From Actinomycetes bacterium (GTDB lineage Bacteria > Actinomycetota > Acidimicrobiia > Acidimicrobiales > RAAP-2), in assembly GCA_021791615.1 (NCBI GenBank), contig JAJYWG010000135.1, positions 1-9,349 on the forward strand: a stretch of 9,349 bases of DNA. Reading direction: 5' to 3'. Shown piece after piece: positions 1 to 5,798 of this stretch (its first letter is position 1; the number at the start of each line of letters is the position of its first letter). The notes beneath the pieces were generated by a model. The model made no database searches. It was not told where the DNA came from and worked only from the letters and a program-made list of their open reading frames with translations. The position numbers and the translations under genes were made by a program.

Positions 1-266
1 ACGCGCTCGGCCCGTCGGACTTCTACGACCTCGTGGTCGAGCGGCACCGCCGGGCGGCCACCACGTTCACTTCCAACCGGGACACGAGCGAGTGGCTGGC
101 GGTGATGGCCGACCCGTTGCTCGCCCAGTCCGCCATCGACCGGGTCACGAGCGCGGCGTGGGAGCTCGTCATCGAGGGCGAGTCCTACCGCAAGCGAGAG
201 AAGCCGAAGCTCACCACTCGGCCGGACGAGGAACCGCCGCCTCGTCGGGGACGCCGGCGGAGTTGA
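1..266 (+). CDS. istB: IstB-like ATP-binding helper of IS21-A, C-terminal part (5' end outside window)
   Basis: The frame is open from the window edge (first full codon at 3) to TGA at 264-266, giving the last 87 residues of an IS21 helper protein. IstB is an AAA+ ATPase that acts with the IstA transposase in target selection. The visible part holds the post-Walker-B end of the domain: FYDLVVERHRR, then TFTSNRDTSEWLAVMADPLLAQS, then AIDRV, then VIEGESYRKREKPKL. This matches the usual IstB C-terminus with its TSNR sensor-like motif. The tail is rich in Pro and Arg. Walker A and B lie outside the window. The sequence is clearly different from the IstB at 3843-4498, where the equivalent stretch reads TTNRGLPAWGEVFGDAVVA, so this belongs to another IS21 lineage and is not a duplicate. 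The family call is firm; whether the gene is intact upstream cannot be seen. Confidence 0.9.
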   Translation, partial: ALGPSDFYDLVVERHRRAATTFTSNRDTSEWLAVMADPLLAQSAIDRVTSAAWELVIEGESYRKREKPKLTTRPDEEPPPRRGRRRS

Positions 267-308
267 CAGGACCGGGACCAGCCGGGATCATCGCCGCAGC
301 CGGGTGGT

Positions 309-338
309 GGTGGTCCCGAGGTGGTCCCATGCTGCTGG
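309..338 (+). repeat. Inner right-end repeats of IS21-A
   Basis: GGTGGTCCC occurs at 309-317 and again at 320-328; the second copy extends to GGTGGTCCCAT (320-330) followed by GCTGC and TGG (336-338). The IS30 begins directly after this TGG. On the far side of the IS30 the repeat continues as CAAC (2347-2350). The same arrangement recurs at 2353-2380. Such repeated blocks are typical IstA binding sites at IS21 ends. Confidence 0.7.
336..338. repeat. Target-site duplication TGG, left copy, of the IS30 insertion
   Basis: TGG lies immediately outside the left 27-bp inverted repeat and recurs immediately outside the right one at 2344-2346. A 2-3 bp duplication is normal for the IS30 family. Removing one copy together with the element restores TGGCAAC, the continuation expected from the terminal IS21-A repeat. 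Confidence 0.8.
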
Positions 339-365
339 GGCGGACTCCAGCCATCGTCGCAACAC
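339..365 (+). repeat. IS30 left terminal inverted repeat (27 bp)
   Basis: It begins GGCGGACTCC and ends GTCGCAACAC. The reverse complement of 2317-2343 matches it at all 27 positions, and the match stops at the next base on both sides. Confidence 0.95.
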
Positions 366-386
366 CCAAGCGCGTGAGAGGTGTCG

Positions 387-1598
387 ATGGCAGGACGCGG
401 AAGGCCCGGATCTGAGCCGCAGGCCGAGAAGCGCCAAGAGTTCGTTCGGCTGGTCCATGACGGCATCTCGATCTCGGAGGCGAGTCGGCGGGTCGGCATC
501 AACCGCAAGACGGGCATGCGCTGGAGACACGGCCGGACCATCACCACGTCCCACGGTGTCGTGCACCAGTATCCGAGCGTGTTCACCCAAGGGGAGAAGA
601 CGATCTCGGCGCGCTATCTGTCCGAGAACGAGCGCGTGAGGATCGCCGATCTCGCCGCCCAGGGTGCCGGGGTTCGCCAGATCGCACGTGAGCTCGGGCG
701 GAGTCCGTCGACGATCTCGCGGGAGCTGCGGCGTAATCGCGATGAGGGGACCGCCGCCTATCGTCCCTTTGCCGCACATCGAGCGGCGACGAGACGACGC
801 GCTCGTCCGGGCCGCGGAAAGCTGCGCAACGACGCGACGTTGCGTTCCTTTGTCGAGGAGCGACTGAAGAAGCGCTGGAGCCCCGAGCAGATCGCCCGCG
901 CCTTGCGCGAACACTTTGTCGAGCAGCGTGAGTATCACCTCGCCCCCGAGACGATCTACCAGGCCGTCTACCGCACAGAGCTCGGAGGACTGTGCCGCGA
1001 GCTTCCCGCCGTGTTGCGCACGAGACGCCGGCGGCGCCGCCCTCGCCGGCGCGCGGAGGTGCGCAACGCCGGCTCGCTCGTCAGGATGACCATGATCGCC
1101 GAGCGCCCGAAGGAGGCGGACGACCGGCGCGTTCCGGGCCACTGGGAAGGCGATCTGATCGTGGGTGCGCACAACCGCTCGGCGATCGGGACGCTCGTCG
1201 AGCGCGCGAGCCGCTTCACGCTGCTGATCCATCTCCCTGGCCCTCGCCACAGCGCCGAGGTGCTGAGAGACGCCCTCGTCGCCCAGATGGAGCGACTTCC
1301 TCCCGAGCTTCGCCGCTCGCTCACCTGGGATCAGGGAAAGGAGATGGCACTGCACGCAGAGATCGCCGCCGCGCTGTCCATGCCGGTCTTCTTCTGCGAC
1401 GCGCATTCGCCCTGGCAGCGGCCGACGAACGAGAACACGAATGGGCTGCTCCGGCAGTATTTCCCTAAGGGCACCGACCTTCGCGTCTATGGCCCAGAAG
1501 ACCTCGCTGCGGTTGCCGCCGAGGTGAACGCCCGACCTCGCAAGGTCCTTTCGTGGCAGAGCCCCGCCGAGCGGCTGTCGGCATCGCTCAGGAACTGA
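387..1598 (+). CDS. IS30-family DDE transposase
   Basis: This 403-residue enzyme would cut and join the ends of its own element. Two helix-turn-helix regions lie at about residues 15-50 (DGISISEASRRVGINRKTG) and 80-116 (RQIARELGRSPSTISREL), as usual for IS30 N-termini. The RNase H-like catalytic core shows D256 in GHWEGDLIVG, D315 in TWDQGKEM and E349 in PWQRPTNENTNG, with exactly 33 residues between the second D and E; this DD(33)E spacing is the IS30 signature. A basic stretch RTRRRRRRPRRR (about 211-222) links the two halves. ATG at 387 is preferred because GAGAGG (376-381) lies 5 nt upstream; GTG at 381 would add two residues but overlaps that site. No frameshift or missing catalytic residue is seen. 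A second gene starts 36 nt after the stop. Confidence 0.96.
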   Translation: MAGRGRPGSEPQAEKRQEFVRLVHDGISISEASRRVGINRKTGMRWRHGRTITTSHGVVHQYPSVFTQGEKTISARYLSENERVRIADLAAQGAGVRQIARELGRSPSTISRELRRNRDEGTAAYRPFAAHRAATRRRARPGRGKLRNDATLRSFVEERLKKRWSPEQIARALREHFVEQREYHLAPETIYQAVYRTELGGLCRELPAVLRTRRRRRRPRRRAEVRNAGSLVRMTMIAERPKEADDRRVPGHWEGDLIVGAHNRSAIGTLVERASRFTLLIHLPGPRHSAEVLRDALVAQMERLPPELRRSLTWDQGKEMALHAEIAAALSMPVFFCDAHSPWQRPTNENTNGLLRQYFPKGTDLRVYGPEDLAAVAAEVNARPRKVLSWQSPAERLSASLRN

Positions 1599-1634
1599 AC
1601 GCGCTCGGACGGACGGGGCTGAGAACATGAAGCG

Positions 1635-2288
1635 ATGGCGAAGCGCGCTCGCCGGCGAACCTCCGTGCCGCCCGACGTTGAGCTCCGCCCCGGCCTTGGC
1701 GCCGAGGTCCTTGCCGAGATCGTCCCGTTGCTCGCCGATGACGGCATCGACCTCGACAACCTCGAGCGCTGCGATCCGCAGAGACTGCAAGAGGCGCTGA
1801 ACCGAGCGGCGGAACGCATCAACCTCGCACGCTTCACCCCGGTCGGAGCAGCGCGGTCTCTCGCCGCGTCGAGACTTCGGGAAGCCGTCGACGCGTTCGC
1901 CGCCGGCGAGAGCGAGGCCGGTCGCAGGGTTCTCGCACGTCTGCCTGCAGAGGCAGGTGGCGGCGCCGAGCCGACCGTCAGCGCATGCATCGGCGTCAGC
2001 CTCGGGCTTCTCGATGACTGGCTCTCGACGATGCCCGGCACGGCGGCCGACCTCCCTGACGCCCACGGTCTTCCCTCCGCCGGCGACGACGCCGAACGGG
2101 CCGCAGTTCAGATCGTCACGCTCGCACGCCGAGGAGACGCATTGGCGACTCTCGGATTCCTCGTCTCCGAGCACGGTGGCACGACCCTGCTTCTTGGGTG
2201 CGTCATGGCACTGAACGCCGTGGCACGCGCCTGGTCGGCCGAGTCAGATCAAAGCGTCGCACGCGTGCTGTTCGACCACCTTCGTTGA
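1635..2288 (+). CDS. Hypothetical protein, passenger gene of the IS30 element
   Basis: I do not recognise this 217-residue protein. It starts 36 nt after the transposase stop on the same strand and ends 28 nt before the right inverted repeat, so it travels with the element and is probably co-transcribed with the transposase. The N-terminus is basic (MAKRARRRTS). Most of the rest looks helical and Ala/Leu/Arg-rich, with an acidic patch around residues 34-44 (LADDGIDLDNL), a Gly/Pro-rich linker near 104-114, and a hydrophobic stretch near 181-200 (GGTTLLLGCVMALNAVARAW) that is too mixed to call a membrane helix. No enzyme motif or signal peptide is visible. The start has only a weak upstream purine stretch (GAAG), so translational coupling is possible. 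Reality rests on position, uninterrupted frame and plausible composition; on function nothing can be said. Confidence 0.68.
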   Translation: MAKRARRRTSVPPDVELRPGLGAEVLAEIVPLLADDGIDLDNLERCDPQRLQEALNRAAERINLARFTPVGAARSLAASRLREAVDAFAAGESEAGRRVLARLPAEAGGGAEPTVSACIGVSLGLLDDWLSTMPGTAADLPDAHGLPSAGDDAERAAVQIVTLARRGDALATLGFLVSEHGGTTLLLGCVMALNAVARAWSAESDQSVARVLFDHLR

Positions 2289-2316
2289 CCGCTCTACAGT
2301 GCGTCCCGTCGGTCTC

Positions 2317-2343
2317 GTGTTGCGACGATGGCTGGAGTCCGCC
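2317..2343 (-). repeat. IS30 right terminal inverted repeat (27 bp)
   Basis: On the + strand it begins GTGTTGCGAC and ends GGAGTCCGCC, the exact reverse complement of 339-365. It is followed directly by the TGG duplication. Confidence 0.95.
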
Positions 2344-2346
2344 TGG
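2344..2346. repeat. Target-site duplication TGG, right copy, of the IS30 insertion
   Basis: TGG directly follows the right inverted repeat, matching 336-338. The next bases, CAACGG, continue the interrupted IS21-A repeat. Confidence 0.8.
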
Positions 2347-2352
2347 CAACGG

Positions 2353-2380
2353 GGTGGTCCCATCGGACTGGCAAGCGACA
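2353..2380 (+). repeat. Terminal right-end repeat of IS21-A
   Basis: GGTGGTCCCAT (2353-2363), CGGAC, then TGGCAAGCGACA ending at 2380. The first 11 bases equal 320-330, and the following 5-nt gap plus TGGCAA matches the inner repeat once the IS30 is removed. The final CA fits an IS21 terminus. Confidence 0.65.
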
Positions 2381-2406
2381 TTGAACACCTGAGTGGAGCT
2401 GTGGAC

Positions 2407-2446
2407 GGTCACTAGAACCCGCGATCGGCGATCAACAGAACTCGCG
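2407..2446 (+). repeat. Left-end repeats of IS21-B
   Basis: GGTCACTAGAACCCGCG (2407-2423) and GATCAACAGAACTCGCG (2430-2446) agree at 13 of 17 positions and are separated by 6 nt. Their position upstream of istA near a TGT start fits the multiple terminal IstA-binding repeats of IS21 elements. Confidence 0.55.
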
Positions 2447-2538
2447 CCGGTGAGCTGACCCGGTAGCGCTCTCCACGGGCATCCACCACAGGCGGTGGCA
2501 GCCCCTCCAGCCTCGGAAGCGCCAAGCAACCGAGCACC

Positions 2539-2544
2539 GGAGGG
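2539..2544 (+). promoter_or_regulatory. Ribosome binding site of istA
   Basis: GGAGGG lies 9 nt before the ATG at 2554 (another ATG follows at 2557). It supports the chosen istA start. Confidence 0.65.
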
Positions 2545-2553
2545 ACCACCGCC

Positions 2554-3846
2554 ATGATGACCCAGGAGGAGTACGTGCAACGAGTGCTGGAGCTGAAGCG
2601 CCAGGGCTGGAGCATCACCGAGATCGCCGGCGAGGTCGGCTATCACCCGGCCACGGTCTCCAAGTGGCTGAAGCAGGGCGGGCCGCCGCCCAAGAGGAGC
2701 GTGAGCCCGGCATCGCGGGTGGTCGACGACCGCTGGGCCAGGCGCATCGACCAGCTGATCACCCCGCCCTCCAAGCTGCTTTCGACGAGCGTGTTCGAGA
2801 TCATCAGGGCCGAGGGCTACCCGGGCTCGTATCCCTCCGTGGTGCGCCACGTGCGCGCCCGGCGCGGCCCGCGCTTTCGGGTCGCTCCCCAGGTCTCGGT
2901 CCCGATCGAGACCGCCCCGGGCGAAGAGTGCCAGTTCGACTTCTCGGACTGCTCTGTGCGTGGCCGCCAGTTCGGCCTCTCTGAGGTGCTGTGGTGCTTC
3001 GGCACGGTGTTGTGCTGGAGCCGGCACCTGTTCTGGTGGTTCACGACGTCTGTGGACAAAGAGCACACGATGGAGGGCCTCGTCCGGGCGTTCGAAGACG
3101 CCGGCGGCGTCCCCAGGGTGGCCCGCACCGACCGGATGGGGGCGCTCGGGACCTCCCAGGGCAAGCGGTTCAACCTCCATCCGCCCACGGTCGACTTCGC
3201 CAGCCACCATGGCACCGAGATCACGGCGTGCCAGGCCAAAGACGCCAAGCGCAAGGGCAAGATCGAGCGGCCCTTCTTCGGTCTCGAGGCGTCGTTCCTC
3301 GAAGAGCTGGCGGTCTTGGGGCCGCCGTCGTCCATCGCCGAGCTCAACCGCCTGGCACAGGCATGGTTGGCCGAGCGGGTGAACGGCCGGGTGCACTCTG
3401 TGACCGGCGAGACCCCGGCCGAGCGCCTGGTCGTCGAGCGCCGGTTCCTTTCGCCCCTTCCCTCTCGCCGCTACGACACCGCCTACGCCGAGCCCCGCCG
3501 GGTGCATCTCGCCGTCCCGCTCATCCACTGGAAGGGCGTGCGCTACTCGGTGACACCGGGGGCCATCGGCCAGAAGGTGGCCTGCCGGGAAGAGGTCGAC
3601 CAAGGCGAGCTCGCCATCACCTGGGCGGGCCTGGACGTCGGGCGCCACACCATCGCCCCGTCAGGGTCGCCCGACGTCTGGGACCCCGAGCACCGAAAGG
3701 CCGCAGAAGCCGCCGCCCTGGGCCGCACCCGGCCGGCCTTGCGCCTGGTCAGGACCGGGGTGCCCGAGCACCGCCCGGCCGACCCCTACGCCGGCTACGA
3801 CGTGGAGGTCCCCGACCTCGCCGCCCGCTACGGGGCGCTGTCGTGA
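2554..3846 (+). CDS. istA: IS21-family transposase IstA
   Basis: This is a complete 430-residue IS21 transposase, which cuts and joins element ends with help from IstB. An N-terminal helix-turn-helix spans about residues 18-42 (WSITEIAGEVGYHPATVSKW). The catalytic core has D129 in ECQFDFSD, D193 in VARTDRMG and E238 in KGKIERPF, the IS21 DDE set; the usual TDN around the second Asp reads TDR here. The C-terminal part (about 330-370) has the Mu-transposase-type beta-rich segment VHLAVPLIHWKGVRYSV. ATG at 2554 is supported by GGAGGG 9 nt upstream. The stop overlaps the istB start (GTGA, 3843-3846), showing the standard translationally coupled istAB pair. Length is normal for the family and no lesion is visible. 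Confidence 0.96.
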   Translation: MMTQEEYVQRVLELKRQGWSITEIAGEVGYHPATVSKWLKQGGPPPKRSVSPASRVVDDRWARRIDQLITPPSKLLSTSVFEIIRAEGYPGSYPSVVRHVRARRGPRFRVAPQVSVPIETAPGEECQFDFSDCSVRGRQFGLSEVLWCFGTVLCWSRHLFWWFTTSVDKEHTMEGLVRAFEDAGGVPRVARTDRMGALGTSQGKRFNLHPPTVDFASHHGTEITACQAKDAKRKGKIERPFFGLEASFLEELAVLGPPSSIAELNRLAQAWLAERVNGRVHSVTGETPAERLVVERRFLSPLPSRRYDTAYAEPRRVHLAVPLIHWKGVRYSVTPGAIGQKVACREEVDQGELAITWAGLDVGRHTIAPSGSPDVWDPEHRKAAEAAALGRTRPALRLVRTGVPEHRPADPYAGYDVEVPDLAARYGALS

Positions 3847-4498
3847 CCGGCGTCTACGAGCAGCTGAAGGCCGACCTCGACTGCCTCCAGTGGCCCCAGG
3901 CGGCCGAGTGCTTCGCGCCGCTCGCCGACGAGGCCAAGGAGGCGGGCTGGAGCCACGTCGAGTACCTGGCAAAGGTGGTGGCCACCCAGGCGGCGGCGAC
4001 GATGAACCGGCGCCTGGCCGCCCGGCTGCGCTACGCCCGGTTCCCGTTCCGCCGGACCATCGAAGACTTCGACTTCACCTTCCAGCCCTCGATCGACAGA
4101 AAGCTGGTGGAGGACCTGGCCACGCTGCGCTTCATCGAGGAGCGCCGCCCCATCGTGTGGCTCGGCCAGCCCGGGTGCGGCAAGACCCATCTGGCCGTGG
4201 CCTTGGCCACCCTGGCGGTCGAGGCCGGCTACCGCGGCTACTTCACGACGGGGGCAGACATGGTGCGCCAGCTCCTCTCGGCCCAGCGCGAGGGGAACCT
4301 CGTTCACAAGCTCAGGACCTACACCGCACCCACCGTGCTCGTGGTCGACGACGTCGGGCTGCTGCCGGTCGCAGCCGAGGGCGCCGGCCTGTTCTTCAAC
4401 GTGATCAACGCCCGCTATGAGAACGGCCATCCCACGCTGGCCACGACCAACAGGGGGTTGCCGGCGTGGGGGGAGGTGTTCGGCGACGCCGTCGTCGC
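3843..4498 (+). pseudogene. istB: IstB ATPase of IS21-B, 5' part, interrupted after codon 218
   Basis: GTG at 3843 overlaps the istA stop by 4 nt. The first 219 residues are a normal IstB: Walker A GQPGCGKT at residues 108-115, Walker B VLVVDD at 165-170, and the sensor region TLATTNRGLPAWGEVFGDAVVA up to 219. Codon 219 is cut after its second base (GC at 4497-4498) by the Tn554-like element. The frame happens to run on through element DNA to TGA at 4608-4610, adding 36 unrelated residues and giving a 255-residue chimera. Joining 4498 to 8987 restores 254 residues ending in TAILDRLMHRAVVFNIKG and a basic tail. The ATPase core survives, but the C-terminal segment is replaced, so loss of function is likely though not proved. 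Confidence 0.9.
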
Positions 4499-4502
4499 CT
4501 CT

Positions 4503-4511
4503 GTTCTATTG
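4503..4511 (+). repeat. Left terminal inverted repeat of the Tn554-like element
   Basis: GTTCTATTG is the reverse complement of CAATAGAAC at 8978-8986, at the opposite end. It lies 4 nt (CTCT) inside the last istB base and is probably a core recombinase binding site. Confidence 0.7.
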
Positions 4512-4527
4512 GGGTGGCGCTGGGTCC

Positions 4528-4566
4528 CCACGACACGCGTGGGAAGGGTGGTCGTCCCTGTCGTGG
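4528..4566. promoter_or_regulatory. Inverted CCACGACA/TGTCGTGG pair near the left end of the Tn554-like element
   Basis: CCACGACA (4528-4535) and TGTCGTGG (4559-4566) form 8-bp inverted arms 23 nt apart. The same motif recurs near the right end at 8931-8939. Arm-type recombinase sites or an operator for the tnpABC operon are both plausible; the role is inferred from position only. Confidence 0.4.
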
Positions 4567-4579
4567 AATCCATCTGTTG

Positions 4580-4596
4580 GGGTGTCTGTCACACCC
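4580..4596. promoter_or_regulatory. Small palindrome upstream of tnpA
   Basis: GGGTGT, CTGTC, ACACCC: 6-bp arms around a 5-nt loop, ending 20 nt before the tnpA start. It could be an operator or an mRNA hairpin covering the leader. No T-run follows, so it is not a typical terminator. Confidence 0.35.
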
Positions 4597-4616
4597 TCCA
4601 CCTACGGTGACCCGCC

Positions 4617-5798
4617 GTGGAGTTCTGGGCGCAGCGCACGGTGTCACCGGCCGACGGCAGAGTCGGCTGGACGGTCGTCGACGACGCCTACGTGGAGCAC
4701 GAGAAGGCGGCGACCTGGCTGCGGGTGCTCCTCGATGCCCAGGGCCGCTCCGTCGGCACGGCTCAGACGTATGCCGGGCGGCTGGCCCTGTATCTCACGT
4801 GGGCAGCCGCCGCCGGGGCGGACCCGGTGGCGCCGACGGTCGACGGGCTCGCTCGCTTCGCCCGGTGGCTCGAGCGCACGCCGTCGCGCAAGCACCGTCC
4901 CGGCCGGCATCGCCGGCGGGCGGCCGATCCCAACGTCGTGGGGCTGGGACCGGCCCGATCCGCAGGGACGGTGGAGGGGATCCTCGCCGCTGTCGTCGAG
5001 TTCGTGCGCTTCTGCGCCTCGCGGGGCTGGTGCGAGCCGGCGGTGGCGGAGCGTCTCAGCTTCCGCACCGAGCTCGCTTTCGCTCCTTCGGGCTGGGACC
5101 GCGGCGAGCGTGCCGGCCGGCCGGTCGTCGATCGCCGAGTGGTGCGCCGACGCCGAGTGCAGCGGCCACCCGACACGCTCACCTGCGACGAGGTCGGCGC
5201 GTTGGTCGACGCGTGCTCGAACCGAAGGGACCGGTTCATCGTTGAGGCCCTCTACGCGAGCGGCCTGCGGGTAGCCGAGCTGTGCGGGTTGCGCCTCACC
5301 GACCTGCACCTGGTTCCCTCTGCCACCCACCTCGGCTGTCCGGTCGAAGGCGCCCACCTCCATGTCGTGCGGCGGGAGGACAACGACAACGGGGCGCTGG
5401 CCAAGTCGATCTGGCCCCGGGTGGTGCCGGTCACCAAGGCCTTTGTCGCCTGCCACGACGCCTACCGCTTCGAGCGTGACGCGGTGGCCGAGGCTGCCGA
5501 GAGCGACTACCTGTTCGTGAACCTGTGGCGGGCCCCGATCGGGCACGCGATGAGCTGCGGCGCGGTCGACCGGCTGTTCGTGCGGCTGTCCGCCAAGGTC
5601 GGCTTCCGGGCTCGACCGCACATGCTGCGCCACAGCTTCGCCTCGGAGGTCGCGCTGTTGACCAAGGACCCGGCGCTCGTCAAGGAGCTGTTGGGCCACG
5701 CCTCGGTCAGCTCCACCCACGTCTACCTCCACGCCCGGTGGTCCGACATGCGCGCCGCTGTCGACGGGCAGGCCCGAACGGAGCACACGGGGTCATGA
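4617..5798 (+). CDS. tnpA: Tyrosine recombinase, TnpA-like (Tn554 family)
   Basis: This 393-residue site-specific recombinase is the first of three overlapping genes. The N-terminal half (about 25-145) fits a SAM-like core-binding domain (GTAQTYAGRLALYLTWAAAAG and later VVEFVRFCASRGW). The catalytic domain follows from about 185: R218 in SGLRVAELCGLRLTDL, probable lysine K263, H335 and R338 in RPHMLRHSF, H361 in KELLGHASV, and nucleophile Y370 in STHVYLH. All expected residues are present. A very basic linker (RRVVRRRRVQR, about 173-183) separates the domains. Tn554 TnpA is about 361 residues, so the size fits. The start is uncertain: GTG 4617 and GTG 4641 are both in frame and neither has a strong ribosome site. 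The stop overlaps the tnpB start (ATGA, 5795-5798), suggesting coupled translation. XerC-like or phage integrase identity is less likely given the three-gene context. Confidence 0.92.
   Translation: MEFWAQRTVSPADGRVGWTVVDDAYVEHEKAATWLRVLLDAQGRSVGTAQTYAGRLALYLTWAAAAGADPVAPTVDGLARFARWLERTPSRKHRPGRHRRRAADPNVVGLGPARSAGTVEGILAAVVEFVRFCASRGWCEPAVAERLSFRTELAFAPSGWDRGERAGRPVVDRRVVRRRRVQRPPDTLTCDEVGALVDACSNRRDRFIVEALYASGLRVAELCGLRLTDLHLVPSATHLGCPVEGAHLHVVRREDNDNGALAKSIWPRVVPVTKAFVACHDAYRFERDAVAEAAESDYLFVNLWRAPIGHAMSCGAVDRLFVRLSAKVGFRARPHMLRHSFASEVALLTKDPALVKELLGHASVSSTHVYLHARWSDMRAAVDGQARTEHTGS

Larger units (their letters stand above)
339..2343 (+). mobile_element. IS30-family insertion sequence with passenger gene, complete
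   Basis: The element is 2005 bp, bounded by perfect 27-bp inverted repeats (339-365 and 2317-2343) and flanked by TGG duplications. It contains an intact IS30 transposase (387-1598) and a second gene (1635-2288) whose stop lies 28 nt before the right repeat. IS30 elements usually hold only the transposase and are about 1-1.7 kb, so this one is larger than usual. The ends, duplication and transposase all look intact, which suggests a recent and possibly still active insertion. It lies inside the end repeats of IS21-A. Confidence 0.93.
1..2380 (+). mobile_element. IS21-family element A, right-hand part, interrupted by an IS30 element
   Basis: This covers the istB 3' end, a short non-coding tail and terminal repeats, with an IS30 element (339-2343) inserted among the repeats. 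The right end is placed at 2380, where the last repeat finishes ...TGGCAAGCGACA; IS21 elements usually end in CA and carry several subterminal repeats. The inner repeat (GGTGGTCCCAT, 5 nt, TGG, then CAAC across the IS30) and the terminal repeat (GGTGGTCCCAT, 5 nt, TGGCAAGC) match in layout. The left end, istA and any target duplication lie outside the window, so the exact right boundary is an inference. Confidence 0.75.

Noticed and set aside
288..2174. Long open frame of 628 codons on the - strand across the IS30 element
   Set aside because: It runs antisense to the well-supported transposase and passenger gene, is low-complexity in Arg/Gly/Ala/Asp, and shows no family motif; high-GC DNA commonly gives such frames.
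320..2363. GGTGGTCCCAT direct repeat as an 11-bp target duplication of the IS30
   Set aside because: The copies lie 8-9 nt away from the inverted repeats; the adjacent TGG is the duplication, and the 11-mers are repeated IS21-A end motifs.
2203..3648. Open frame of 481 codons on the - strand opposite istA
   Set aside because: It crosses the IS30 end, the IS21-A end and istA, so it ignores element boundaries, and it has no family features.
5525..5794. Upstream extension of the tnpB frame
   Set aside because: It overlaps the catalytic part of tnpA and is Arg/Pro/Gly-rich; ATG 5795 overlapping the tnpA stop explains the start better.
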